Shown: positions 45,912-57,419 of the stretch, one piece after another
Numbering within the stretch: the first letter of the stretch is position 1
Layout: each line of letters starts with the position of its first letter
Origin: Marisa cornuarietis
Lineage: Eukaryota; Mollusca; Gastropoda; Architaenioglossa; Ampullariidae
Length of the DNA: 64,000 nt
Assembly: GCA_004794655.1 (NCBI GenBank)
Contig: SMMW01000519.1
Location: 248,001 to 312,000, forward strand
Direction: 5' to 3'
Program-made: the position numbers and the translations under genes
The notes under the pieces: generated by a model
Seen by the model: the letters and a program-made list of their open reading frames with translations, nothing else
The model's database searches: none
What the model was told of the DNA's origin: nothing

Positions 45912-48900
45912 TCATAATCTGTCCTGGAAGTGGAATCGTGCATTGTCCAGCGCCTTGCTGAAGTCTGTGTCGAACAGCTGGCTCTCCTCTTCGGTCAGAT
46001 GGTTCTCCCAGTCACCCACCTTCCCTGAAAAACATCAGCTGCGTCAGTGGGAAACGGCAAACAGTTGTGGATGTTATTTCTGGATTCATACAGCGATACA
46101 GGCAGAACAAAACGAGTATCCTCCCGCCTACTCTCTCTCTCTCTCTCTACCCATTCTTCTTTACGCATTGAAGTTACCAGTAGGTGCGTTTTGGTCACTG
46201 ACAGGCTCTGTTCCCCTAGCCTTCAGCATTCCCAACATGAAACATACTAGTTGAACTTATCCTGTAGCGGCTTCCAAAGCCACGACTTTCCCAAATATGG
46301 TAGATTTTCATGTACTACTGACTATCAGTAATAATTTTTATCACGTAAACTAAGCTATTCCTACTGTAGAATACGACAAATATCATTTATTGACCTGTTA
46401 CTGCTAGCCTTATTACAACCTATGCTACAGAGCATAAAATGTTGACACTGAGTGACGGAGTTGTATGTATAAGGTCCGTGATCAAACCTACAGTTCTCTC
46501 ACCTAGTGTGCTCTGACTATTGACTGGCTTCTGCTCAAGTTACCAAAAGCCAGTGCTCTATGGAGAGGGGAGATTGAAACCCACGCACATTTCATTAGGG
46601 TAAAAGTAGTTACGCCATTGCTAATCAGGTCGGTTACATTTTCTGCAAATTAACGTGTGTCCTGATTTTGGGGTAGTCTAGAGATTCTTTCGCTCGGATA
46701 ACCTCGATCGGGAGGGAAAATAGGTTTCCTCTACAGTAAGTGCACCACTCCCAGTCATGGGTTGAACGCACTTATAGGTCATCATGGCCAAGGAAGAAAG
46801 AAACTTTTCTGGCAACGGTCAAGAAACGCAAGTTCTTGGGGTTCAGCTGTGTGATTAGGCAGGACATTCGAACACCGTTCTTCGCCGAAGTGGACAAAAG
46901 AAAGACTGATTTGCAAGCGTGAAGGAAAGGACTGCTCGCTCCATGCAGGATCCGATGACCACCGCTCATGACAGGCCTCAGTGGCTTGTCAGCTGCTGCG
47001 TCTATCGTTGTTTTGGCCGACAACCAGCAGCGGCTGGACAAGATAACCGTTCATCAAAGGTACACTCAAGTGATGCAACACAAACCGCCTAGAACACACA
47101 TCAGTCTGACTCTTACTGGACTACCACAGACCTAGTGCAATATTTACCCGCCTAGAACAGTGTCCTGCATCACCACAGCCCTCTAGCCCGTGTAACGTGC
47201 TAGCCCGTGCTACTCAATCGCCACTTACCGTTACGATACAGCTTTTGTCCAATGGGCATTCCCAGGAAGGCGAGCTGCTCTTTGATTTCGTCTACTTTCT
47301 TCATCTTACTGAAGCTGCAAGCCTCCACAATGTCTTCCACTAGCTCCTGGCTCACCTTGACACCGAGAAACTCGGCCAGACGCTGAACACTGTCCCGTGG
47401 GTCCTGGCCGACAGTCAGGCAAATATGCTTATATTGTTAGAAAAAAATATGCCTACATTGTTAGAAACAAATATGCTTACATTGTTAGAAACAAATATGC
47501 TTACATTGTTAGAAACAAATATGCTTACATTGTTAGAAACAAAATGACAAGGTTTCCACAGGATACTATGACACTCTGTACTGAGCAATTTTTCTTGCTA
47601 ATCTTCATCCTCTAGCATTCAACGCAGTCTACAAGCGAGACTAAAGCTTCAACTTCTCTCTTTTTCTGTCTGTCTGTCTCTCTCTCTCGTTTCTCTGTCT
47701 TCCACTTTTCCTTCCGTTTATTCCGTCTCTGGCTCTCATTTTCTTTCTTTCTCTAGGGATTAGCGAGCTCAAGAGCTGGAAGAAGAAGATGGCTGCACGT
47801 TACCCTCTTGATGTCCTCGTAGGCAATGTTGAAGACAGGCACGCCAGGGTTGTCGTCCATGAAGCTGTTCATCTGGTTCAGAAAGTGGCCGTAGTGGCCA
47901 TATATCACTGTCAACATACAGCCACGTTAACCCAGGTTAACCCACATCAACCGTGATTTTAAGTTACTCGAAAACAGGAACACGTAGCAGCAGGGGTATA
48001 CGTAAAATATTTAAATAGTAAATTGTAACAGTGATAGTAACAGTGGTCAACGTACAGTGGCAATCATCTGGTAGGTGACGTCACATTAGTGTAGATCATA
48101 TAACCAGGGCCACCCGCTATCACTAGCAGTACAGGTTGTGGGAAAACGTAACCGTCATTCGTGAAATACGCCGGCAAATAGTTATGCATGAAATATAGGT
48201 GCAATAGCCATTGCCTCTACTACATCTTCCCGTCATTCATCGCTGGAGTGCCTTAGTCTCATAATCCGCACATCTCGGCATACACGAGAGACTCACGTGG
48301 TGGCAGGCAGGCAGCGGGGAAAGCGGGAAGGAGAGAGACAAGGCTTTAAGTGGTGGGAACTAAACGAAATCAATGGCATAATTAGAGGCCCCTGCTAAGA
48401 ATACAATTGTTGCCTACAACACACCAGCAGTGAGACAGCAAATGGAAACTTGCTACCGAGGGAAACAAGGCCTGCTGACTTCTGTGCGACCTTATGGTGC
48501 GTGACGTCATGCGTCATGTGACTTTCGACTGCATGGCTAAGGGCTAAACGAGTCTAACACTAAAGCGACTGTTTAAAGGATGGGAGGGAGGTTATTGAGA
48601 AAGCCAGAGACTAACCTCCACCCGTCAGGAAGGCTTGAAGACATTGCTGCAGAGAGTCAGCATGGCCGAGCAAGAAAGGGAACTGACTCATGTGGTGATA
48701 CATCGACACCATCACGTCCTTGGGATTCCGGTACACATGGACGACCTTGACCCTTTCTGAGAGGATCTGCTGCACGGGCAGCATGGGGAAGGGCAGGTGG
48801 GTATTGAAGATGCGGGGGGACGGCAAGACGTCCAGTTTCTTCACCGGCGTCAGGTCCAGCATCAGCAGTTCTTTGGCCCGGGACTCGTACTCTGCTTGTC

Positions 48901-51900
48901 CCTTCAGCAGCATTGCTGTCATTTCCCACACCCAGTGGGTACCTGGCAGTTACAAGCGAAAATATTAGTAACACCCAATGGTACCTGACAGGTACCCCAC
49001 ACACCGCAATCTTTTCTTTCGCCTCTCTCTTATTCATTAAGTGCTATGCCATCGTCAACATAATCACTTCTCTACGTCCGTTCATTAGTAATACATAACC
49101 AACATCATTAATAAGTGCACTACCATTGGTAATTTATCGTAAAAGAAAATTTCAACAAAAACCCACTTCAGAAATAGTCAAATTTGAACAGACGACGGAG
49201 ACCAGGGGTGGGCAAAGTTTTCTTCCCATGTATAATTAATCTGTTCTACGTATCACTATTCTATTCTATTATATTCATTTATATTACTGCAGTAGCCATA
49301 ATTAATTTCTGGTGTTTTTTTTTAATTTTTGGCCCTTAAATTTGCAGCCCTTCTCATAGTTTGTCAAAATTAAGTCTACAACTCTTTTGGAGTCATGCTT
49401 ATTAAATTCAGTTATTGAGATGTGTGTCATCAGTGTCATGTCGACGTCAGTGGTGTCAAAGTGTCAAAATTTGCTTTGATGATTTCTATTAGAAACTGCC
49501 AGTAATGAATCTTGTAATGAGAAACATAAAATTACAATAAAAATGCCTTAGAGCAAATAAGTCGAATAAGGTCTACGAACTTCACGTGTTCAAAAGAAGT
49601 ACTACAATAACTAGGGTTAAAATCGAACAAACTGTGAATTTGCACAGCGCACAAAAAAGTACACGTGCACAGTCAAACATATATACACACGCACGCACGC
49701 ACAGAGAGAAAGACAGAAAACACTCACACAGTTTGTCAAGGAAATTTGTCTAGTAGTAGTCACAAAACATGTGAACTCGATCTGCTTGTTGATTATCTGG
49801 ATGTCCTGTTACCACATATCACTCATATCATTAATGCTTGTCTCACGTCTGGACACTTTCCTCTTGAGTTCAGGTCGGCGATTGTTCGCCCACTTACTCT
49901 ATAAAGAAACCATCTTTAGATCATAACTACTCAAGCAATTACAGACCAGTTTCAAACCTGTCCTTTCTGTCTAAGGTTGTTCTTTCCCAGCTTATTGTGC
50001 AGGTGGAGCAAAATCATCTCCTTAAACCCTTCCAGTCGGCTGATAGAAACGGCCATGGTACTGGTAAACGATCTGCTCCTCAGTGCTGACGATGACAAAG
50101 TGTCATCTCTGGTGTTGTTAGACTTGTCAGCAGCATTTGATACTGTGGAGTGTAGATCATCCTATATTTCTACACATACTTCAGCAGTCTTTTGGTATTC
50201 ATGATGTTGCTTTGTCCTGGTTTCGATCCTGTCTCATGGACCAAACCCAGACTGAGTGAACGGTGTTTATTTAGATGCTTCTGTTTTGAGATATCGTGTC
50301 CCGCAGGGATCTGTATTGGGTCCAATACTTTTTGTGTTATATACCTCCCCTCTGTCTGATGTTATGTCGCGCCATGCCATGTCACATGTGAGTTATGCTG
50401 ATGATACACAGCTTTATCAGTCAGCTCCACTCACTGGACTACTGACACGGACACAGAAATGCATAGATGATGTAAAATCCTGGATGCTCCTAAACAGACT
50501 GCAACTGAATTCATGATAAGACTGAACTGCTATTTACTTGTCCAAAGAAACTGCTGAGTCATCTGTTTCTCCCGCAGTCTCTGTCTATAAACAACTCAAC
50601 TATTCCTTTCTCCACCTCTGTTCGCAGCTTGGGTGTCATTCTCGATCAGCGTTTGACTTTTCATCATCATTTTTCTCATGTCTGCAGAATTGCTTACCCT
50701 GAACTTCGTATGATCAGTACCATTTTGTTCGGGTAGGCGATGCTGATGTTCATTTTGGAACTTGGGCACGCAATTTAGGTTACATAATGTCTGCTGACAT
50801 GTCTCTGGATAAACATGTCTCTCACATTTGTCGATCTGCATACTGTGAGCTCCGGAAGATCAGCTCCATTCGCCATACTCTGTCCGTCTCAATCACCAAA
50901 ATTCTTATCTGCTCGTTTATTTTGTCTAAATTAGACTACTGCAACTCTCTTCTTGCTGGCTGTCCTCAATACCTCCTTGATAAGCTTCAGAAGGTCCAGA
51001 ACTCAGCTGCTGGTCTCGTTTTTCGGACTCGCAAACATGATCATGTCTCACCACTTCTTCGCTCTCTTCATTGGCTACCAGTTAAAGCTAGAATAGACTA
51101 CAGGGTCTCAACTCTCTGCTATGGTTTCTTCGAAGGTCACTCCCCCTGCCCGAAACCTTCGCTCCTCATCAGACTCCCGCATTTTCTCCCTCCCTCTCAC
51201 AAAGACAGTCACATGCGGACAACGGATGTTCTCCCTTTGTGCTGCTCAGCAGTGGAACTCTCTACCACATCACATTCGCCACTCAGCCTCCAAGGCTGCA
51301 TTCAAACGCTCTCTTAAAACATTTTTGTACAAAATAATATTCCTGACTTGTACCTCGTCTTTATGTTGTCCAGTGTCCCTATGTGTACCTCACTGTCTAT
51401 TGGTTGTTATGTTTCTATCAAATTGTACTGCGCAGAGAGTGCGATCCGTCTTATTCATGATTCTGTGCATTATAAGTTCACATTATTATTATTATTATTC
51501 GTCATTGTCTCACCTGTTATATGCCAATATGAATGCGTGGCTGCTGCTGATTTAGTCTATGTATGATTTATGTAAAGCGCTCTGAGCAACTCTTTGGAAG
51601 GCGATAAATCCTCATTATTCTTCTTCATATTATTATTATTAGTTGACCTGTTACTCCGATGCATTGGGGCAGCCATGCGTGACTGAGTTTGGGGCAGTGC
51701 CAGTACAGCTATCCTACGTTGTGACGCATAAATATATTCAGTAGGAAATAAAGCAGAAGTCGTCTGCATTCAACATCAGCACAGCAGTGTCCTGCACACT
51801 TGTGTTTTTCATATCTGACATTTTCTGAAGCTCTTTTAACTTCTGAGGATTTTTTCTGAGGCTCTTGCTTAAGGCGATCCCCACGGTAAACGAAAACAAA

Positions 51901-52518
51901 ATGTTTTCCAAACCTGTGTGTCAAACCAACAGTTTCTGAAACTTAAAAAAATGATTTCAAAGACAGCTCAGTGCGAGAGAGTGAAGTCCATGGATATCTG
52001 CCATGGTGGAATCCAGGACGAGGACTTACCATCACCTACCCTGACTACTCCATGTACACTGCACTTAGCATCACCTACCCTGACTACTCCAGGTACACAG
52101 TCCTTAGCATCACCTACCCTGAGTTCCTGACTACTCCAGGTACACTGCACTTAGCATCACCTACCCTGACTACTCCAGGTACACAGTCCTTACCATCACG
52201 TACCCTGACTACTCCAGGTACACAGTCCTTACCATCACGTACCCTGACTTCTCCATGTACACTGCACTTAGCATCACCTACCCTGAGTCCCTGACTACTC
52301 CAGGTACACTGTCCTTACCATCACCTACCTGCTTTTGGGTAGGCGCATATGATGATGTCATCACCCCGCAGCTTCATGGCTCTGATGCTGTTGAGATGTT
52401 TGCTCCACGCATCTCGGGTCAAGTAGAAGGGTGGGAGAGGCAGGCCGTCTACCTCCACCAACGGCACACGGCAGTTACGAAACAATCTCCGGGCGAAGTT
52501 CATTAGCTGGTCAGACAT
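45912..52518 (-). CDS. Cytosolic sulfotransferase (SULT family), five coding exons
   Basis: Exons in transcription order: 52518-52329, 48942-48616, 47907-47804, 47403-47229, 46024-45912. All phases match and the sum is 909 bases (302 residues plus stop), the usual SULT length. It transfers sulfate from PAPS to hydroxyl or amine substrates in the cytosol. Motifs: PAPS loop YPKAGTHW (60-67; canonical YPKSGTTW), catalytic His112 in PRIFNTHLPFPMLP, 3'-phosphate site YRNPKDVMVSMYHH with Arg135 and Ser143, and C-terminal YRNGKVGDWENHLT (GDW 269-271; canonical RKGxxGDWKNxFT). Donors and acceptors are consensus (for example TTTTTCAG before the last exon). The start is the ATG at 52518. Intron 1 (3.4 kb) contains an antisense LINE and a minisatellite at its 5' end; intron 3 has a minisatellite at its 3' end. 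Substrate cannot be read from sequence. Confidence 0.93.
47421..47544. repeat. 24-bp minisatellite, 5 copies, at the SULT exon 4 acceptor
   Basis: The unit contains ATATGCTTACATTGTTAGAA; GTTAGAA recurs at 47436, 47460, 47484, 47508 and 47532, exactly 24 bases apart. It ends 17 bases from the acceptor at 47404-47405. Read in the gene's sense, every copy contains TTCTAAC. Confidence 0.92.
49748..51640 (+). mobile_element. L2/CR1-like LINE (family B) in SULT intron 1, antisense
   Basis: Broken frames run in order: CELDLLVDYLDVLLPHITHI (49770), a YRPVSNLSFLSKV-like stretch (about 49940), LVLLDLSAAFDTVE (50110), VPQGSVLGPILFVLYTSPLS (50300), SYADDTQLYQS (50390, catalytic box), KLDYCNSLLAGCPQYLLDKL (50930), LLRSLHWLPVKARIDYRVS (51055), QQWNSLPHHIRHSASKAAFK (51250). 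The 3' end has CTCTGAGCAACTC and an ATT-rich tail to 51640. It has several stops and frameshifts. At about 50640-50860 the segment around HVSHxCRSAYxELR occurs twice, so the copy is rearranged. Endonuclease missing. Confidence 0.85.
52030..52328. repeat. 39-bp minisatellite at the SULT exon 1 donor, 7 copies
   Basis: Units of 39 (some about 45-48) bases with CATCACCTACCCTGACTACT and TACACTGCACTTAG or TACACAGTCCTTAC. The block abuts exon 1. In the gene's sense each unit includes CAGGGTAGGTGATG or CAGGGTACGTGATG, copies of the real donor GCAG|GTAGGTGATG. Confidence 0.9.
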
Positions 52519-53235
52519 GGTAAAGTCAGCAGACAAGATGGGGGTTGGAACACGTCACCAGAGGCGTTATGTGCGTGCACTCTCGGCGTTAAACGTCTGT
52601 TGTACGGATATATATATATATATATAAAGACTGTGGAAACTACAGTCTTGTTCTCACGTGTCGGGCTATATAGATACACCCATTCCAGAGACTGTTATAT
52701 CGATATAGCCAGACTATACACTGCTCACTGGGCTGTCCCGCGTGTCGTGGTGTATAGATACACCCCTAACAGAGACTTATAATATTATTGATATACCCAG
52801 ACTATAGGATGTCCGGGCGTGTCGTGTTTATTCAGGCGAGATTCACTCACCCACTCTGCAAGGAAGACGATCGAATTCCAGGTGTTGGACTTGTTTTTAC
52901 ACAGCCAACGGCTTCACACCGGTAGTGGCCCCTGAGAGTAAAAGAACAGAGGATCTGAACTGTAAGAAGGTATAGATGTGGGACGTACGAAATGTGTTGG
53001 CACACTGGTTGTCATGAATGACTGTCACTAAATTACACCTATTGGCAATACGTACGCATTCTAACAACAACAACAACAACAATAACAAAACGTTGGCCTT
53101 TTTAGCTTCGTAGGTTGTGATGTATTGGTTCATACAGACTGCACCTTTATCGATACCAGTGCCATCATCCACAAACTCGAGTGTGCAGTAACAAAATAGC
53201 AAAAATATATAAAAAACGTTTCTTGACAGAAACTG
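52519..53235. other. Upstream region of the sulfotransferase gene
   Basis: No coding sequence. It has an AT microsatellite at 52608-52626 and a two-copy repeat of about 90 bases at 52660-52817 (TATAGATACACCC, AGAGACT words). The promoter should lie in or near here but no core element is clear. Confidence 0.4.
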
Positions 53236-53575
53236 GAGAAAGAAGCTTGACAGAGAAACTTGACAGAGAGATTTGACAGAGAAACTTGACAGAGAAACTT
53301 GACAGAGAGATTTGACAGAGAAACTTGACAGAGAGATTTGACAGAGAGATTTGACAGAGAAACTTGACAGAGAGATTTGACAGAGAAACTTGACAGAGAA
53401 ACTTGACAGAGAAACTTGACAGAGAGATTTGACAGAGAAACTTGACAGAGAGATTTGACAGAGAAACTTGACAGAGAGATTTGACAGAGAGATTTGACAG
53501 AGAAACTTGACAGAGAGATTTGACAGAGAATCTTGACAGAGAGATTTGACAGAGAAACTTGACAAAAGAAGCTTG
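53236..53575. repeat. 15-bp minisatellite, about 22 copies
   Basis: Two unit types, AGAGAAACTTGACAG and AGAGATTTGACAG plus two bases, alternate irregularly. Because 15 is a multiple of 3 and lacks stops on the minus strand, all three minus frames stay open and give long Leu/Ser/Cys/Gln repeats; these are not real proteins. Confidence 0.95.
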
Positions 53576-54041
53576 ACTGCTCAGTAATTTGACGATGAAC
53601 TTTGACAGCACAACATGAACACAAAAACGTACAATACGTTTGATAAAATATAACACATATATTTTATTCATTTATCATACTAATGTTGTGCTTGCTTTCT
53701 TTATATTTTCTAGCGTACGCGCGTCGTCTTCGTTTTTTTTTAGCGGGTGGGGGGGGGGGGCAATTAAACATTGCATTAATTATTGCTGGCAAATCTGCGA
53801 AAGTTCCCCCCCCCCCGAACGCCAGTTTCCTACAATACATATATTCACATTACTATACGGGTATTGACAGTACTGTAATGTACTCACAGTACCATACATC
53901 CATAAACAGTACTATATAGGTCGACAAAAACTAATACTTTGCAACGTTCGACACATCGCCTTTTTTTACCCTTCGTGGAGTCGATATGTCTAGAAACATG
54001 AAGCAATGAGAGCGTGCCTTGCATACAACCAGAACCACCTT
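53576..54041. other. Non-coding stretch
   Basis: Holds a G run (about 53748-53760), a C run (about 53807-53816) and a loose CAGTAC repeat at 53860-53925; no gene. Confidence 0.45.
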
Positions 54042-54212
54042 GGGACCGTCATGGGACTGTCATGGGGTTGTCATGGGGTTGTCATGGGACTGTCATGGGG
54101 TTGTCATGGGGTTGTCATGGGACTGTCATGGGACTGTCATGGGGTTGTCATGGGGTTGTCATGGGACTGCCATGGGGTTGTCATGGGGGCTGTCATGGGA
54201 CTGTCATGGGGG
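54042..54212. repeat. 12-bp minisatellite, about 14 copies
   Basis: Units GGTTGTCATGGG and GACTGTCATGGG alternate. Open in three plus frames because the period is a multiple of three; not coding. Confidence 0.95.
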
Positions 54213-55945
54213 CACCTGTTTGGTGCATGAAGTCTCTTTGTCTGCCATTACAAGTGTGGAAGTCGTTGCTGTCTAAAGTCTATCTTCCTCGTCTCTCCTC
54301 TATGTTTGGAACTTCAGGACCACAAAAATTAGGAAAGATAATCAAGGTTTCATAGAAATATTCCATAGTATGACTTTCTTCCCTATCGATATCAGAAGGC
54401 ACACCTACCAGAAATGAAAGCTGTCAACTTTGACATTGAGATGGGTATGTGCATCTCTCTACTTACCTGTTGCAATCAGGTCTTCGTTAATCCCTACAGT
54501 ACCTGAGTTCTCTCTCTTTCCTTCTCACACCATAGATGGACACCGAGTCTGCACCCACTAGCCTCTGACTTACTTTCACAGCCCAGGAAATGCTCCACCT
54601 TGAAACCAAAAAGTCAGCCCTGCATTCCTCCAGGGTATAATGATCATAGATACAAATCAACTGTAAACGCTTTTCATTTATAGTCACACCTGAAGACATT
54701 CAGAACAACCAACACTTTCCGTCAAGATTGATTCAGGTACATGCAATCCAGCTAAGTGATTCTTAACAGGCTTTATACATGTCCTAAAGATCTGCTTTCT
54801 AGACAATCATCAGCGCGTGTCTGCACACCTGACACACTTGTATCACGTGGTGTTACGGACGTCACGTGGTGCGCGAGTCATCGTGAAGTTTGGTATCACG
54901 AGGTGCTACCCCACGTCTACTGCAGTTTTCTCCCCTGTCAGTGTCTGACTGGTATCATCGGGTGGCTGGCTACCTCTGGTCAATGCCTGAATGGTCTGAC
55001 ACGGTAGTTACCCATTTTCCTATTTCTGTTTTCTCTTCTCTGAGTGCGGGTGTCAGTCAAGACCTAAATGCGTTTGTGTTTCCTCGACTGTGTGCCAACG
55101 CCTGGCGCATTCACAAGCCCTGCATACATTGATTGCGTACAACGGCAGTGTAAATACGCTTATTCAAGCACCATTAGAAACCTGACTACACCTATCGGCC
55201 GGTCAAAGAGTCTGCTTTTCTTTGATTCCTCTAACCCGTCCCGCTAGTTCCTTCGTGACCTCTCACGCCTCGTCACGCGCACAGTGACGGCGCGCCCTCC
55301 ACCTCCAAACTGTCTTTGGTTATTTAAAGTCAACGTTCTTGACACTAAACATCCCCAAACACTAACTTAGCGAACACCATGAGTATTAGGATGACATCCC
55401 AGGACTATCCGATATCACGAACATTTTCGAAAAGTCAAAAACTGTAGAGAACAAACAACTTGACCAACTTGACTGTGAGTGCGTCTGCACGAGCTTGTAG
55501 CTGCACGTGCGTAGCTTGTGTTAAGGGCAATAGACATGCCTGTTGAACTCGTCAGCAGTACTTCGCTATCTTTGGAGTTCGTAGTAATGGTACTGAACTC
55601 CGTGACAAGGACCCTACAGATGTCGGCTTGTCAGGCACCGAGCAGTGGTCACCAATTCACACCTGCCTCAGTTTCTTCACGTGCTTCTGGGTCTTTGCTG
55701 GCGACTCATTCACTCGAAATTTGCTGGTAATGCTCGCGTGGGGGGTACGCAGGGACGTTTTCAGTGCGAGTAGTTCGACAGGCCCTGACCTCTGATGGTC
55801 TGACAGCGCAGCAAATAAATTAATGACAGGCTCCAGCCTCTAGTGGTTTGATGTAGCGGGTTCTTGGCCCGAACGTCCAGATTCATCAGACAACGATGGC
55901 TCGCACTTTCTCATTTTCCTTGAGGGAACTAATTCAATGAAGAGC
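54213..55945. other. Stretch without a supported gene
   Basis: A 70-codon minus frame at 54487-54699 has unbiased composition but no recognised domain, splice partner or homologue. Two CACGTGGTG words lie at 54844 and 54865. No mobile element recognised. Confidence 0.4.
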
Positions 55946-56050
55946 TCCACTGTGTGTGTGCGTGTGCGTTGTGCGTGCGTGTGTACTTTGTGTGTGTGTG
56001 TGTGTATTTTTATGTCTGTGCGTGCGTCCGTGTGTGTGTGCTCCGCTTAG
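55946..56050. repeat. TG-rich microsatellite
   Basis: Interrupted TG/CG dinucleotide run; open frames across it are artefacts. Confidence 0.8.
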
Positions 56051-56388
56051 TGTGTCTGACAGGTAAATACAACATGGCGCTGACGTTAGTTGCACACAAA
56101 CACAGTTTAGTAGAACAGTTCGTTAAAGTTCACCCCAATACCAGTCGTAAACTGTAACCTGTAACGTCACTCAAATCCACAGCTACTGCCAGACTTTACA
56201 CCTCGTGCTGCCTGTGCGTTGCTACAACATCTTGTCTACTTGTTGTGACGTCACGATGACAGGCGCGAGACCTTTAGACTCTGAAATCGTGCCAACGGAT
56301 TGGACTTATTCGTTCACATTTAGAGCATCACCAACAAAGCGACCGAGTTTAATAATAATAGTAATTTATAAAGTGCATCTCCCGCTGT

Positions 56389-56390
<2 letters not shown>

Positions 56391-56462
<72 letters not shown>

Positions 56463-56514
56463 ACATGACACACACACACACACACACACCCATATATACA
56501 CACACACACATAAC
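56391..56514. repeat. Long CA microsatellite
   Basis: A perfect CA tract of over 60 bases (56393-56457) followed by two interrupted CA runs ending near 56514. The Cys/Val repeat frames on the minus strand are artefacts. Confidence 0.97.
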
Positions 56515-56929
56515 ATGAAAAAGTCGAGAGCACAGCATCGTCCATCACTGAGTGATATGCTCAGCACAGCGTCAATATAAATACGTTTACACAGCATGAC
56601 ACAAAGACGATGACAAAGATAACCGTGGCGACAGAATGAGAGAAACCCTCGTCAAGAAAGATCGCAAACTCCATGCTCAGTGACAGCGTGTGTCGGCATG
56701 TGTGCTGACTCCCTAGAAAGTAGGCAGTTGCCTGTACAAAGTCTCAAAAGCATGATGGGAGTAGACTCAGAGTCCATAGAGGGCGATCAAGCAGTATTAC
56801 AGCACGTGCTTCCGTGAACTAATTCCCAGTCAATGGAAAATCCAGATGTGTTACACCCGGGGTGGCCTTTAATTAATCAACCTTTGAATTGCGCTGACGA
56901 CAAACACGCGGCAGTGTCGTCATCACTAG

Positions 56930-57019
56930 TGACGTAATTCAGCTTGAAAATGACGCTTCCTGACGTGGCTGACGTCATTCGGCTTGAAAATGACGCTTCC
57001 TGACGTGGCTGACGTCATT
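56930..57019. repeat. 40-bp tandem repeat with CRE-like palindromes
   Basis: Two and a quarter copies of about 40 bases. TGACGTCA occurs at 56970-56977 and 57010-57017, with TGACGTAA in the first partial copy near 56931 and TGACGTGG at 56961 and 57001. TGACGTCA is the full CREB/ATF binding site. Confidence 0.75.
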
Positions 57020-57043
57020 GAATGAGAGCGAGGCTGATTTCAG

Positions 57044-57262
57044 TCAACTTACAAACTCGCCAAACGCCAGCAAGAAACAGTTTGATAGTCAGAGACTCCA
57101 TCTGGACGGTCAGCTGGCAGGACGGTTGGAGATGTCGCTACAGAGGGACCGCGTGCTGACACTACGCTCTCTGCCTCAGGACCAGACCATCGGCGAGGGG
57201 TGCAAGATGAAGGAGGCAGAAACCATTCTCCTGCCAGACCCCGTTTTCACGTGCCCTACAAC
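57044..57262 (+). CDS. Candidate internal exon, product unrecognised
   Basis: After a GATTTCAG acceptor, an open frame codes QLTNSPNASKKQFDSQRL and continues to LPDPVFTCPTT, ending at a good GTACGT donor. Composition is protein-like (LQRDRVLTLRSLPQDQTIGE). Phase in 2, phase out 2. A possible next exon lies at 58772-58848 in compatible phase. No family recognised; no start or stop exon found, so this may be part of a gene extending beyond what I can model or a chance frame. Confidence 0.35.
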
Positions 57263-57419
57263 GTACGTGCCATATTGACATTAGTGAGCAGTGAAACTTC
57301 TCTCTAAACCTTCTATGTCATGCTTGTATGTGAAGCTTCTCTGCTAAGCTTCTCTGCTAAGCTTCTCTGCTAACTTCTGTGTCAAACTTCTCTCTCAAGT
57401 TTCTCTGTCAACCTGTCAC

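Noticed and set aside
52897..53671. Three long minus-strand frames of Leu/Ser/Cys/Gln repeats (up to 222 codons)
   Set aside because: All come from the 15-bp minisatellite, which lacks stops in every minus frame.
54006..54355. Overlapping plus frames rich in Gly/Trp/His/Met
   Set aside because: Artefact of the 12-bp minisatellite.
54487..54699. A 70-codon minus frame with unbiased composition
   Set aside because: No recognised domain, partner exon or start context; kept only as a remark.
56320..56597. Cys/Val repeat proteins on the minus strand
   Set aside because: Artefact of the CA microsatellite.
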